Positions 22,660 through 34,900 are shown, counted from the stretch's first letter. The stretch is 64,000 nucleotides of DNA from Neoceratodus forsteri (GCA_016271365.2 CM057452.1:1240029001-1240093000), one strand, 5' to 3'. A program made the numbers and translations. The notes: generated by a model from the letters alone, not told the origin.

Positions 22660-24316
22660 CTATGAGTTGAGAAAACAGCATTTTGGATCCCATTTGCCAG
22701 TGTCCCAGATGTTCATTGGAATGGGCATTTTCTGTTTCTCTGCTGTTGGTACCAGCGTCTGGAAGTGATACAGCTGCAGATGGGAAAGGCTGTCAGCTAG
22801 GATATTCCTCACCCCCTCTATGTGCCTGGCCCTAAATGACATGTATAATTGTAAATCCCTTAACACTAGCTGCCTCAACACCCTCATCACTGGCCCGGAC
22901 TTAGCTCCCCTGTTGTTCAGAACATCTACCACTGCCTTGTTGTCACACCAGAATGTAACCTTCTGATTCTGTAAATTCCTTCCCCATACCAGGGTGCAGG
23001 CCCAAATTAGCATGATTTCCAACAATGTAATGTCCTTTACCCTTCCGTCCCTTATCCAGTCATCTAGCCATGGTTCTGAAACCATCTTCCTCTCAAATAC
23101 CCCCCCCCCATTCCTAACCCCTTGCTGCATCCATATACAACTCTAAAGCCATGTTATAGACCCACTCATCCTGCCAAAAGGAAAGGTCATTATAGTTGTC
23201 CAAAAATTCTTCCCATACTTTAAAATCCTTTTTCACTTCTTTCGTTATAGCCACACAGTGATGTGGCCTCACTACCCCAGATGTGGCCCTTGCTAGCCGC
23301 CTTGTGACTGTCCTTCCTGGCCCGATTTCCCTGCAAGCGAAATTTAAATGCCCCAATACTTGCTGCACCTGCCTTAACTGCATTTGCCTCTGGCTCGTGT
23401 GTTTCTGAATCAGCTTTCTTAGCTTCTGCACTTTACTGTCTGGCAAACTAAATGCCTCCTCCTGTACATCCACCTCAATCCCCAAGAACTCCAACACCCT
23501 ACTGGGGCCTTCTGTTTTTTCTGGTGCCAATGGGACATGAGTTCACCACACAACTCCTGAAAGCTAGCTAGCATCTGCTCCATCTCTGCGCATCCACTGC
23601 CCACTAACAAGAAATCATCCAGGTAGTGTATGACTTTCTTGCAACCTGTATTTTGCTGGAAGATCCACTGCAGGCAGGTGCTGAATGTTTCAAATGTAGC
23701 ACGGGCTATCGAGCTACCCATAGGCATAGCTTTGTCAAAATAATACTGATCCCCTATTTTAAAACCCAATAAATCCCAGTCCTCCCTTCTAACTGGGAGC
23801 AACCGGAAAGCTGACTCTATATCAATCTTGGCTAGCCATGCATCAGGGGTCACCCGGATGATCTGTACTGCCTCTTCTAAAGTGGCATAGGTCACCCTGC
23901 TGTGCTCTTCCCCTATTAAGTCATTAACAGAGACCCCCTCTAGGAATGACCGGTGGTGGATCACTCGGTATTCCACCTCTTGTTTTTTAGGGATCACACC
24001 CAAAGGGGGAAATCCTCAGGTTATCTAAAGGGGGAAAAGGGTAAGGCCCCTCCATCCTCCCTGCTGATTTTTCCTTTTCTATCTTCTGCCTCAAGAGGTC
24101 TTCCTTACCTCTGACTGATCCCAAGTTATTAGTCTCACTAGCCTGTCTTGGCACATTGCACTGTAGAGAAAACCCTGATCTGAACCCCCTCTTTATGGTT
24201 TCTGCTCCCCCCCAGCTGGGTACATTGTGAGCCACTTTTCCCAAGCCTCTGTCTTGATGGGGGTCTTTGCTGCCTGAAATTGTTCTCTTCTCCCATTGCT
24301 CCCCAACCTCCGCCAC
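22660..24316 (-). pseudogene. Ngaro reverse transcriptase-RNase H, broken
   Basis: Polyprotein copying the element RNA. In order: ELLRQKI-like EDLLRQKIEKEKSAGR and GPYPFPPLDNLRISPFG (about 24130-24000), EYRVIHHRSFLEGVSVNDLI (about 23980-23920), motif A AWLAKIDIESAFRLLPV (about 23850-23800), motif B MGSSIARATFETFS (about 23730-23690), motif C VIHYLDDFLLVG (about 23630-23595). RNase H follows with ELYMDA (about 23150), ITLLEIMLI (about 23020), FWCDNKAVVDVLN (about 22950) and HIEGVRNILADSLSH (about 22830-22785), so all four acidic catalytic positions are visible. Frame changes lie at about 24000, about 23500 and at the C8 run (23101-23108). Confidence 0.93.
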
Positions 24317-24414
24317 CTGTCAGCCCCCCAGCTAATCCTTCCCTGTCCCCCTTTTCAATAAGCCTGCACTCCCCTGCCCCCATACCCTCTACCTCTTGCC
24401 CGCTCTGCTCCACA

Positions 24415-25709
24415 TCAACCCTCTATAACCCTGCCCTTCATGAAAAAGTTGTTGCCCAGTCCCCTGTGCCTCCCACGGGGCACCTTGGGCCCATGAGGTC
24501 TTGCATCTTGCCGCTGGGTGGGAAACCTCACATTTCGAACATGCATGCCAAAATCGACACTGAGGCCATGAACAAAATGTCCTGCTGTATCCCCAACAAC
24601 ACTTCTGGGGTATCCCCCCCTTCCCATTTCACTTTCTGATGTGGATTGATCGGTCATGTAGTCTGTCCATAAGTCCAACTGTTTCATGTCCCATCTTACA
24701 TCCCCATATGTTGCCATCCTTAGGTGAAAAAATTTGTCATAATATATCTACCCCACATCCCGCTTGGCTTTTGCTCGCCGTATGATCAGTGAATACGTGA
24801 TCGGTGGGATACCCAGCTCTGGTTTCTTTTCCATCACTATGGCTGAATATGTGGAAAAACCCACAAACCACCCATCCCACATCTTACCTTTTGTAAATTT
24901 ATTCTCCTCTTTCTTCCCCAATAATACCACAGCTGCCGCCATCTCACTCTTCCCAATACTCTCTGTCTCCTCATATTTGGCTGCTGCCTCTCTACTTACT
25001 AGGGCAAATATGTACACATACTCACCCTTTCATATTTTATCCTTTGTGGCCAGTGGCATGTGTTCCCTATCCCCATCCTCAGGGATCCTAGCTCCCTTGT
25101 TCCTTTTCTTGCACCGTCCGCTCCCTTGACTATCACCACTGTCGTTTCTTTAACTGACCTAATCTCCACCAGTACCATCTTCACCTGTCCTAGCCCCCCT
25201 GCCCCTAGAGCCACTATAATTTTCCCAATGTACTCCTTGATACTCTCTCCGACAGAGTCTGATACACTACCTGTTGACCTGTCCACTCCATGTGGCCTGC
25301 TATCACTGAGCTGCACTGGTCCAGTTTCCTGGGATGGAATCACTGGCTGAGGCATCAGAGGCAAGGAGGGGGGTACTATGACTGGGGGCTCTGGCCTTAG
25401 TTCTGCCGGTGGTACCCCGACCGGTTCCGGGTGAGGTACTAACAGCTCCAGTAAGCAAGGTGGCAGTGGTACTGGACTGATCACATGGGGAAGAACCACT
25501 GTTGGTGGCTGTGGCCTTTTTGGGCTACGTGGCCTCCCTGCTGGTTGCTTCCCACCATCTCCTTTTCCTTTTTCCGCTTTCCACTGCTCCCCCAACCTCC
25601 TTGGTTCAGTCCCTTCTACCATCTGCCACATCATGTTGGCCTTGTCTGCCAGCTCCACAATCGCCTTATATGCATCCGCTCTTGAGGGCTTGTTCTTCTT
25701 AGGTGCCAT
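24415..25709 (-). pseudogene. Ngaro gag-like ORF1, broken
   Basis: Putative structural protein of the Ngaro element. It starts MAPKKNKPSRADAYKAIVE at 25709, with a charged N-terminus followed by a long Pro-rich linker (residues about 60-130). A frameshift near 25010 moves the reading to a piece beginning about 25017 (VLLGKKEENKFTKGKMWDGW). An in-frame TAG at 24750-24748 separates this from the conserved-looking YGDVRWDMKQLDLWTDYM (about 24710-24655). No zinc knuckle is visible. Assignment rests mainly on position 5' of RT and on the D-x-x-LW motif common in DIRS-order gag proteins. Confidence 0.75.
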
Positions 25710-26204
25710 CCTTTTCCCAATCTTGCCTGCACAAAAACCACTGAGAATAAACTGACAAGATACAATTGTTAATACCCTTCAATGCAGCCCTCTCCTCACT
25801 TGGCTCCTTTTTTGATGAAAGTGCAAGCTATTGGGGTTTTTCTCACCCACTGTTATGCTAAACGCATGAAATAGTCATCAGCACATAGCCACCTCTATAA
25901 CAGGCCCCCCAACACATAGCCACCTTTATAACAGGTCCCCCCCACCTATGACATCATCTCCCCCCATCTCAGTTACTCCCCCAGGTTACCCGGGACCCCC
26001 CCTCGCTCCCCACTTCGCAGTGCAATCGGCATCAGGTAACTAGAAACTAGGCCTGTCACACCTGCTCCCCCCTTTTTCCATCCCTTTAAACAAGCATCAT
26101 TGTCTGCCATGCCCTTCCTAGAGTGTCTCTCTTTCCCTGTTAGATGAAAAACTCCCCAGCTCTTATGAGAACTACCCCATAATGAATTAGCCATATAACT
26201 CATT

Positions 26205-27100
26205 GCCTCCGTTCCACCTTCAGGAGACACCAGACCTACGTCCGTATTGTGCATTTTCTTGTGAAAACCTCAGAATGCTCTATACCTGTTTGTAATCTGG
26301 GATACAACTTTTTTTATGATGTTCATTTCTGACTGGAGACACCTAGCCTCCGACTCACCCTTGAAAAACAATTAAAATTCCCCACAAATTCGGGTTTCTG
26401 TTCCATATCCTCACTACACATCCATGCTGCCAAGCAAGCTTGAGGCCCTCATTGCTCTCCCCGGCATCCCCCCAGCCATGTGGTATGATGTGGATAAGCA
26501 GTGTCAGTGGCTCAGTAGGTAGCTCACTTGCCTTTGAAGCTGGGAGATCAGAGGGCTGTGGGTTTAGTTCCCACATCTGGCACTTGGGTTAATATCCCAG
26601 TACTGACACTGTAGTGCAGCATGAGAGGGGTGATGCACTTCTGAGGTGCCGTCTTTGAAGAGGCGTTAAACCGAGGTCCCATCTGCCTGGATTGGTGGTA
26701 GTTCAGGTGGATGTTAAAGATCCCATGGCACTTATCGAAAAGAGTAGAGGAATTTCCTGGTGTCCAGGCCAAATTTCCTCATTCACTAAAAAAATTACCA
26801 CCAACAGCTTAATCTGGTTCAAGGTCAGTTGGCATTCATCTGTATCCCCTCCCGAGTGGTGCTGAAAATAGGCAGGATTTGTCTAGTGCACTTACCCGGT
26901 CAACAAAACTAAAATAAAAAAAAGTAAAAATAAAAAAAAAATGATGTCAGGCGCCATTCCGCTGACTGCGCCAACTATTGCTGACCCAAGCCTCCACTCT
27001 GCCTTCTGGAGACACCAGACCTACCCCCGTATTGCCTATTTTCTTGTGAAAGCCTCAGAAAGCTCTAAACCTGCTTGTAATCTGGGATGTGACTTTTTTT
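26205..27100. repeat. 110-bp direct duplication in the Ngaro leader
   Basis: 26205-26320 and 26985-27100 share GGAGACACCAGACCTAC.., GTATTG..TATTTTCTTGTGAAA.CCTC and TTGTAATCTGGGAT. The SINE lies between them. The duplication is independent of the A and B repeats. Confidence 0.8.
26492..26940 (+). mobile_element. tRNA-headed SINE, complete
   Basis: 449-bp SINE with flanking ATGATGT (26485-26491 and 26941-26947), a likely target duplication. The head is tRNA-like: box A at TGGCTCAGTAGG and box B at GTGGGTTTAGTTCCCAC. The body has GCGTTAAACCGAGGTCCC and GATGTTAAAGATCCCATGG. The tail is A-rich (AAATAAAAAAAAG...). The same body occurs at 19772-19896 and 38264-38697. Similar SINE bodies are widespread in fishes and other deuterostomes; I do not assign the exact family. 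Transcription would be by RNA polymerase III from the internal boxes. Confidence 0.85.
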
Positions 27101-27687
27101 TGTGCTGTTGCCATTCCGCCAACTGCATGGCTTCTATTGCTAGGCCCAAAACTCTCACCATCTCTTGGCCCACTCTGATATCCCAAACTCATTTTTTTTT
27201 TGTTTTTTAAACTACCCTTTTAAACCATCCACTCTCTCATAGTGCGGCCATCTCTGGCCCTTTTACCCGGATCTGACCATTCTTTTTTTTAAGGCCCGGC
27301 TCTTCCTACTGTCTTGCTTCCTTCAGACTCCCCCATCACTCGTGCCTCCCTTGTGCTTCACATGCCACACTAAAATGCTCATTCTTAGTCTTGCGTCTGC
27401 CTCTCAAAGTCTTTCTCGCTACATCCTCCTATTGCCACTCATACAAGCTTCTCTCCCTTGAACACCAAATGACCCGATGCTCCATGAGATAACACAAGCC
27501 AAGCCCTCAGCCCAATGCAACCCAAAAACCTCATAAAACTTATTCAGTGATCTCAAAACACTGTTTTTATATTTACCTTCTGAACAAAACTCCTCATCCA
27601 CAAACCTTTCTCCTGGCTGGTTTCTGGAATTTCTCTGTCCCAGTCGAATGCCAATCTGACGTGCTGTTTCTGTTGAACTAGATCCAA

Positions 27688-27936
27688 GAAAATTCTACAG
27701 CAAAAAGAGGCTGTATCCCTCTGTGCTATCCATTATGTACTCCATGTTCCCCCTCCTACTTCTTCCCTTTCTTTCTATCCCTTGCTTGTTCCTATTTTAG
27801 CTCCTTCTCTTCCTGCCTGCCTGCCATTGTCCTTTGGCTCCTCCCCTTCCCCCCTTTCTGAGCAACCCTCTTTGTCACTATGGGAGGGGTCCACCAGGAC
27901 AACTTGGTCTGCCCCTTAAAAGGCAAACTTCATTGT
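27688..27936 (-). repeat. Ngaro split direct repeat A1 (5' end)
   Basis: 249-bp copy of repeat A forming the 5' terminus. It shares CTCTG...CCATTATGTACTCCATGTTCCCC and GGACAACTTGGTCTGCCCCTT with A2. Sequence beyond 27936 is a tandem array unrelated to A2's neighbour, which fixes this boundary. Confidence 0.92.
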
Positions 27937-28690
27937 TAAATGGTGGTGGTCCGGGTGGTGGTGGGGATCAATAAAACTTCTGGACAGAGACCACGTTTAT
28001 GTCTCAATTTTCTGTCAAATTTTCTCATGTCACATTTCTGGACTTCTAAGGCCAGTTCTACACAGCATAACAGCAAGTAGCAGCAAGATTTATCCTGAAA
28101 GCGTTGTTAAACAGTGGACAAAAGTGCATTTTTTTGCACTGGTGGTGTTGGGGCTATATATAACTTCTGGACTGAGACCACATTTATGTCTCAATTTTCT
28201 GTAAAATTTCTCGTGTTGCATTTCTGGACTTCTAAGGCCTGTTCTGCACAGTACATTAGCAAGCGGCAACAAGATTCAGCCTGAAAGCATTGTTAAATGG
28301 GTAACAGTTTTGCACATTTTGGGCCTGGTGGTGGGGTGGCAGTATAAAATGTCAGGACTGAGACAACAATTATGTTTCACTGCTGTGTGAAATTTTCTCA
28401 TGTGGTTTTTCTTGACTTATAAGGCGTGTGGCAAACTGGTGCATCAAAAGCATCTTGCCACAGGAGGAAAGCAGTTTTGCACTATGGCTACCACTTGACA
28501 TTCTTGGTACTTCATAAGTTCTACAATTAGGTTTCAGTTCTCTGTGGATTATTTTTGTCATGTGGGGAGGGACACCACTTAACATTTCTGGCAAGTACAG
28601 AACACATGTTAAGTACTAAAACCAGATTTATGTTTAACTTTGCAGGAAAATTGCTTATGTTTCTGTGCTTATTGTGTACATCTTCAGAAT
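27937..28690. repeat. Tandem array, unit about 187 bp
   Basis: Units share ACTTCTGGACTGAGACCAC..TTATGTCTCAATTTTCTGT and CATTTCTGGACTTCTAAGGCC. Anchors at 27975, 28162 and 28349 are 187 bp apart; a fourth, more diverged copy follows to about 28690. The array starts directly at the Ngaro 5' boundary. The phrase CATTGTTAAATGG at the junction also occurs inside the array at about 28288. Confidence 0.8.
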
Positions 28691-29737
28691 GTTATACACA
28701 TCAACAACTGCTGCAACATCATGGGAAACATTTTTTTAATAGGGGCAATACTTGACATTTGTATATAAGAGGAGGAATCATGTTAAAGAGCAGTCAACAC
28801 CTTCAACAGAACTTACACAAAACATAAGTTTGGACACAATTCAGTTTGTATTTCACATTAGTTCTGCATGTCTCCTCCCCAGTATTTATTATTGAGGACA
28901 TTTGCATGAAAACAGGAGCTTTGCTCCTAAAAAATGCATCTACTCCAGTTGCTTCTCCATTCCTGAGGTCATAATGCACTGCTTGTGACATCACAGTTAC
29001 TCCCATGGCAACAGATTGTGATGCAACAACAAATGTTTGTGACTTGAAGTAGGGAATAAACTATGGAAGCAGATGAACTCTAAGGGATAAAGATCATGTA
29101 TTCATGCAAATTTCCTCAGTGATAAATAAATAGGAAGATAAATCTGTAGAATGTATATGGAATGCAAGATAAATTGTGCATAATTAATAATTAGTTCAGT
29201 TTATTTATTATACCGGAAAAGTATGTGAGCAAAAGTTGCCCATTTTCACAAGCGTCCAGTTTAGGACAACTATTACATGAAGGAATATAATGTGCAAGAT
29301 AACTATATAGTAAGGCAATAACATAAATTAAATTAATTTCACCCAGGGAAACAAAATAGAAAAAGACGTTATCTTGGAGGCATCACCAGCTCTTTTAGGA
29401 ATTACACAAAAAATAATAAGGTAAGGTGTTTATGGGTACACTGTACAGACTATAACACATGACAGGCAGAGTCTGGACGGGAGAGTACCATGAAAAGGGA
29501 AAAGTAAGATAGAGAGCAAGAAAAGGGATTGCGTGATATAGGGAGCAGAAAATAATACACAAAACCACTGGACAAAGAAGTATGTTTCCAAACAAAGAAA
29601 CTAGAGTACTTAGAGGAAGGAAGGAAGATTAGAGAACAGAAAAGTTTTTTAATTTTTTTTATTTTCATATTTTTTTTTGGGGGGGGGACTATTACTAAGA
29701 AGACAGGATAGAAAAAAGAATACAAAAAAAAGATAAA
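28691..29737. other. No gene seen, AT-rich unassigned DNA
   Basis: No supported gene. A degenerate AAATTAAATTAATTTCACC at about 29325-29343 resembles the inner part of the 62282-62672 terminal repeat and could be a worn element end. Confidence 0.4.
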
Positions 29738-30545
29738 TTAACTACTACTGCCACCACCATGCACTTCTGCCAGGATGTTCAGAATTCTCTCTGTGTCTGC
29801 CTGCATTTTCCACATCTCACCCCTGAGCTCATGGAATTCTTGGCAAAACGTACTGAAATCATGGCACAGATGTTGCATCTCAGTTAAGATGGCAGTCAAG
29901 TCTGCCTGGGCAACTGGGGCTGCCTGTGCTGGTGCTGGCTGTGGACATGGGTGGCGGGGTGCTGCTGTGGTCTGCTCCTGCTGTCGCCTCCTACTGGTAC
30001 TGCGAGCACTCCATTGACTGCTCACAGTCATGCCTCCCTCATGCTGACCCCTTCTGTACTGTTTCCCCCACTGGTACTGACTGCTGCTGCTGCCACCACC
30101 TCCTGCTGTTTGGCATTCCATTCGGCCTGGTGGTGGTTAATCACATGGCTCCTCTAGCCACCAGTGCCAAGGTGGGACTGCTTCTTCCTCCTCTGTACTG
30201 TCTTCCCACACACCTTGCAGATGGCTGCAATGTCATCTGCAGTGTTTGTTGTAAAAAAGGACCAGACAGGTGATGATCTTTGTTGGGAAGGGGGAGGCAG
30301 CTCCAGAGGTTGATGTCCCATCTTCAACATCTTGCTGCTGCTGCTGGGGAGGGGGGCATGGGCTCCAGCTGCTGTTGGGGGGGCAAGTACAATAGCTGCT
30401 GGCTACTTCTGCTGCTGCTGATTGGGGGCCAGGGACCATAGTCTCCTGTTGCTGTACAGTCCCACTGACCTCCATGGCAGGTTGTGGGGTTGCCTGACTG
30501 CTTGAAAAGCTCACCAATTAAAGCGGCTAACAGTTGCCCCAACAT
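29738..30545 (-). pseudogene. BED zinc-finger / coiled-coil protein relic, TE-derived
   Basis: Three overlapping minus-strand frames make one damaged gene. The first part (30545-30300) is rich in Gln, Ser and Pro, including a QQQQQ run. After a shift in a G/C run near 30290 comes a BED-type finger: PVWSFFTT (about 30265), CKVCGKTV (about 30215), then HLGTGG, a stop, and RSHVINHH (about 30150). The last part (30121-29738) has a Ser/Gly and Arg/Gln-rich linker. It ends in a likely coiled coil, LTAILTEMQHLCHDFSTFCQ through ERILNILAEVH. BED fingers are DNA-binding modules of hAT transposases. No hAT catalytic domain follows, so this may be an accessory ORF or a transposase head. Confidence 0.65.
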
Positions 30546-30631
30546 TTTTCATGCCTTTCCCTTTTCCCTCCATGTTTTCATTACCAAACAATAAATAAAA
30601 TTACAAAGAAAGAGAGAAAAGAGAGGGGATC

Positions 30632-30660
30632 ACACACACACACGCACACACACACACAGA
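30632..30660. repeat. (CA)n microsatellite
   Basis: About 14 CA dinucleotides with one CG interruption. Confidence 0.9.
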
Positions 30661-30879
30661 CATGCACAATCTACACTTAAAGGAAATTATAAACACACAC
30701 CAGGTATCCTAATAAAGAAAAGATTAGAAATATATTATTTTTAAACTAAATACTATTTATGTAGCACACAATAGCACACAAAGAACAACCTCTGCTGCTG
30801 CCTGCTTTCCCAGCCACATAGCAAAGGAACTGAATCAGTGACTTTCTGCCCAATTACAGTCACCCATGTGACCTGCAGG

Positions 30880-31054
30880 GATTAAATAATGTGACAAAGC
30901 CTAATGTCACCTAATAGCAAAGCAAAGCGACATTTACTGCAAAAGTGACCAGCAAATTTCACTGGAAGTACATAATTATGTGAAATATTTCATGGTGAGA
31001 AATTCGTGGTTTTGCTGGCATATTGCCAGTGAAATTAAATTTCACAACATCTCT
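30880..31054. repeat. Candidate terminal/subterminal region of a hAT-like element
   Basis: The stretch ends, read from the right, TAGAGATGTTGTGAAATT, close to the terminal repeat of the 62282-62672 element. It is filled with short GTGAAATT-type repeats, the kind of subterminal repeats hAT transposases bind. It probably marks the 5' side of the element that carried the BED-finger relic. Confidence 0.45.
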
Positions 31055-31269
31055 ACTTGAGTTGTTATTTTTTTATTTGTAATTATTTTGCCTGCCTTCT
31101 TGGTGTTATAGCAAGCATCTTAGGCCCCAACCATTCGATAACTGGCCAATTATTTTTATCACTTGTGTTTCTAACTTACTTTTTGTCTGACTGACCTTGC
31201 CCCCTAGCATTGCAGATTTTGGATATACCCTACAAGCTTCCACAACTAATAATTGCAGTCAACTATGGT

Positions 31270-31645
31270 ATATTTTTTTATTTTTATATTTTTATAGAGC
31301 TCCTCAGCTACTCCTGCTATGGGGCCCACCTGCCAGTCTCCAGCCCCACTGCTGCTGCCCCATCAAGTCAGCGGGGATCCACATGGTGCAGGACCCAAGC
31401 ACTGCGGTGACCCACATTCATGGCAGCCATGCACAGTCAAAAATGGTATAAAAATATATTTTTTTATAGAGCTGTTTATCCCTGACTGCCACCTACTCCT
31501 GCCATGAGGCTCAACTGCCAGTCCCCAGCCCTGATGCTGTTCCCCCAGTCAAGGCAGTGGGGATCCATACAGTGCGGGACCCAAGGACAGCAGGGGCCAG
31601 CACTCATGGCAGCAGTGCATGCATATAGGTTTTGGCCTTTGTGTT
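31270..31645. repeat. Two-copy tandem duplication, about 180 bp
   Basis: TATAGAGC at 31293 and 31465, and GGGGATCC at 31373 and 31560, mark two copies. Each holds an AT-rich part followed by a GC-rich part with CTACTCCTGC and GGCAGC. Open frames across it are incidental. Confidence 0.75.
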
Positions 31646-31947
31646 TACCCCTGGGACCCGACCTACACCCAGACATCGATAAATTCGCTGCCTGTTTGTA
31701 TTTTTAACTTGCAGAATAAACAAATTGCACTCCACTTGGGTTCCAAAACATGAATACAAAAAACCTATACAGCAATACATATGATATAATAATATACAAC
31801 GTGACCTCACAAGATGGATTTTTTTTTACTTGATCTTTCTGTTATGGTTGCTGACCTTTGTCCTCTGAATTCTAAGAAATAAAGACTTAAATTAAATAAT
31901 ATCATCACTATTGTCTTCAAACACCACCAAGGAAGCACCCTTTTTAG

Positions 31948-34900
31948 TTAACACCTGGTGCAGCTTTTTGCCATCATCGCTTTTATATTCCTGTCCCTGA
32001 ACTGGTAAGAGTATTTTATGAGACTGACTTTTAAGAAGGTAAGGTGCTGTACATTTTCAGGAGTAATCCTTTTGTAGACATCAGAGACAACATTTCCAGC
32101 TGTGCTAAATATACACTCAAAGTAAATGCTAGTGGGAGGGCAACTAAGAAGCTTAAAAGCAAAGGCAGATAGTGCAGGCCAGGTGTTTTTCTTTTCCTGC
32201 CAGTGCTCAATCAGGTGATCAGTAATATTAATGAGTGAATCTCGTAAGTAGGCATCCATCATATCAGACAAAGACAAAGAAAGCAGCTCCATGACAGATA
32301 CATATGAGTGATCAGTTTCTATGAGTTTTGATGAAAAAGTGTGACAGTCATTTGTGTGCTTTTCAGAAGAACATGCCTTTTTCAGGGGCCCTGAAAGAGG
32401 ACTTTGTGCAGGACTACCCAACGCTGATGAAGGAGTACATAATGGTACTGTACTAAGTGGAAATTATTGCTGCCACCACCAGGTTATATATGCCGGCACA
32501 ACAAAAAAGATCATGACCAGCACTTCAGCGATAGGCTCCATGTCGACTGCAAGCTGCAGCTGGCATGGAGCCGCACAGTTTGACACCTTTTTTTACATTG
32601 GGGTCTTCACCGCTGAACCCTCCACATGGGGGGATCACTCCCACACACCCCAAACTAAAAACTTCTAACTCCAGGTCGGAGTTAGTTCAGGGAGGGGGTG
32701 CAGGTTGGGGGACATGGCTGCCCCCTTCCAGTGGCACTTCTACAGTGACATGGTGATGTAGTCAATATCGAGGCATGCCACCATAGAAATGTCACTGTTA
32801 GGGTGGCATACCATCATCACCAATAGATGTTGCATGAACAGATGCAGCATCCACATCATGTGATTCACTTGTATTGTCAAATATAGTCTGTTCCTTTTCC
32901 TGTGCAAATGGTGAAACCAGTATGTTTTTGTATTCAAGATAAGAGTCACCAAGATCTGAAGGAGGCATCTGTTGCAACTTAAACCGAGGGTCAAGAAAGT
33001 CAAAAGGAGAACATTTTTGTCTGGCATTATATTGTGAAGTTTTCTGCAGTGTTAGAATTACTGTGTCAGTTGGTCTGTAAGGAATACACTAGATTTCTCT
33101 CCTTTTTGTTCAAAACCTCTACGCAGCCTCCTGAGTTCCTTGTTTAATATATTTATGATGGGAGTAGCATGGCTTAGAGTAGCATTTTCTTTGATAATCT
33201 GTTGAGTTGCTTCCTCAAATGGAGTCAATAGCAATGTAAGATGCTCCATGAGGCCCCACTGGAATGAATTCAGCACGACATCATGCGCTACATTGTGCTT
33301 CGTGGTATATCCATGCACTGCCTTCTTTTGTGCAAAAAGTCTCTCACACATGTAAAACATTGAGTTCCATCATGTCAGAGCATCTTCTTTTAGTTGCTGT
33401 ATTGGCAAGCCATTTGTTTTTCTGGAGGTCAGCCAAGATACCATGTGATTTTACAGAGTGCCTAAATGGCCCCAGATTTTCTGTGCAGCTCCCATTAGTG
33501 TTACTATACTGTTGTCATGGGAGTGGAAAGCTTGTACTAACAGCTGTAGTGTTACAGTAAAAATAGTGTTGTAAAAATAGCACAGTGAAAACCATGCAGA
33601 CATAATAGTGAGAACCACATAGACATGGAGCAGAGACAGCCGCACAGAAACTCTGAGGGGGATGCAGCTAGGGGTTGGGAAACTCAGTGAGGCATTGGCA
33701 GACTGTTGTATAATTTTATGTGGAAAGGTATGTCCCCAGCACCCCCCTCAAATATATATAACCAACCCCAAGGATTGCAACTCAAAAGGAGAGAAAGTCG
33801 TGGAAGGGGGCACAAGTGCAACAAAACCATGCAAAGAAAAAAAAAAAGAGTCTGAAGTGGGTATCAAACAGGGGCCCATTTGCTGTAGGAACCCAACCTG
33901 CAGCCTGTGACTGTAACCGCTACACTACAGCATCAGGTTGTTCAGGCTGCACACACATGTGGATTTCTAATCATCCTCTTGAGGGGGAACACCAACAGCT
34001 ATAGTGCTGTAATGTGAGGTGCTGTTATATCCATGTGTGACGCTATTATGTCAGCGCAGATTTATACTGCTCTATTATCCCCATGTGATATTGACCAGAT
34101 GCAACAAACTGAATGAGTTTGCAAAGCATGGAATATGAGTAAAACCACCATGTTTCATTGCACTGACAATATTGGTGCCATGGTCGGAAATTGCAAATTC
34201 AGTATAGAGTCCCAGGGGCTCAAACCACTCCAAAACTTTGTTGCGCAACTTTTCCAAAATATTGTCAGTGGTGTGATGCTTACCAGATATGCTAGCACAA
34301 AGAGCTACCATTCTTTGTCTTTCTTCCTCTACACTGCTGCTTGTGGTGGTGTTTGAAGATGATTGTGGCACCCCATGTACTGTGATGCACATATAATCAG
34401 TGGTTTGAGAACTCATCCCCATGTCAGTGGTCAGGTGCACAGAACCACGTTCACTTTCTTGAAGAGTCAATTTTAATTTATTTTGCATACATTCATACAT
34501 TTTGGGAACAGCCACAGTCGCAAAATATGTACTGCTTGGTATGTTGTAACATGGAGCAAAATATTTTAAAGGGGCTCTAAAACTATCATTCTCCACCACA
34601 AAAAATGTCTGCAGGTCCTTGGAAATATATTCAGCTAATAACTGATTAGTTTTTAATGTGACTTGATGTGATCTACTGCAGGCAGTTTTTTGTTCGAGCA
34701 TCCCAGTAATGGTCTGCTATTTAGTTCAGTCAGGGGGACAAAAACCACAAGGCTGCAGTGGTAAAGCTGTAGCTTGTCCAAATACTTTTGTTAGTGAAGT
34801 CAAACGTGTTTTTTAGTACCCTGTCTTTGAGTCTCTTCACCATCACCATTGTCTGTAGGATTATTTTTTATAACATGTTTTTCCTTGCTTAGGATTGCTT

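Larger units (their letters stand above)
19905..27936 (-). mobile_element. Ngaro-type (DIRS order) retrotransposon, near full length
   Basis: About 8.0 kb on the minus strand with the diagnostic split direct repeat layout. A1 is at the 5' end (27688-27936); then come gag, RT-RNase H, tyrosine recombinase and SGNH hydrolase; then B1 (20639-20962), A2 (20383-20629) and B2 (19905-20241). Ngaro elements integrate with a tyrosine recombinase rather than a DDE integrase, probably through a circular intermediate, and leave no target duplication. None is evident here. Every coding module is damaged by stops or frameshifts. A SINE (26492-26940) inserted later into the 5' leader, and a 110-bp stretch of the leader is duplicated around that SINE. 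Confidence 0.93.

Noticed and set aside
29926..30273. Plus-strand frame of 115 codons with many Cys
   Set aside because: Antisense of the BED-finger relic; the minus strand has the recognisable finger.
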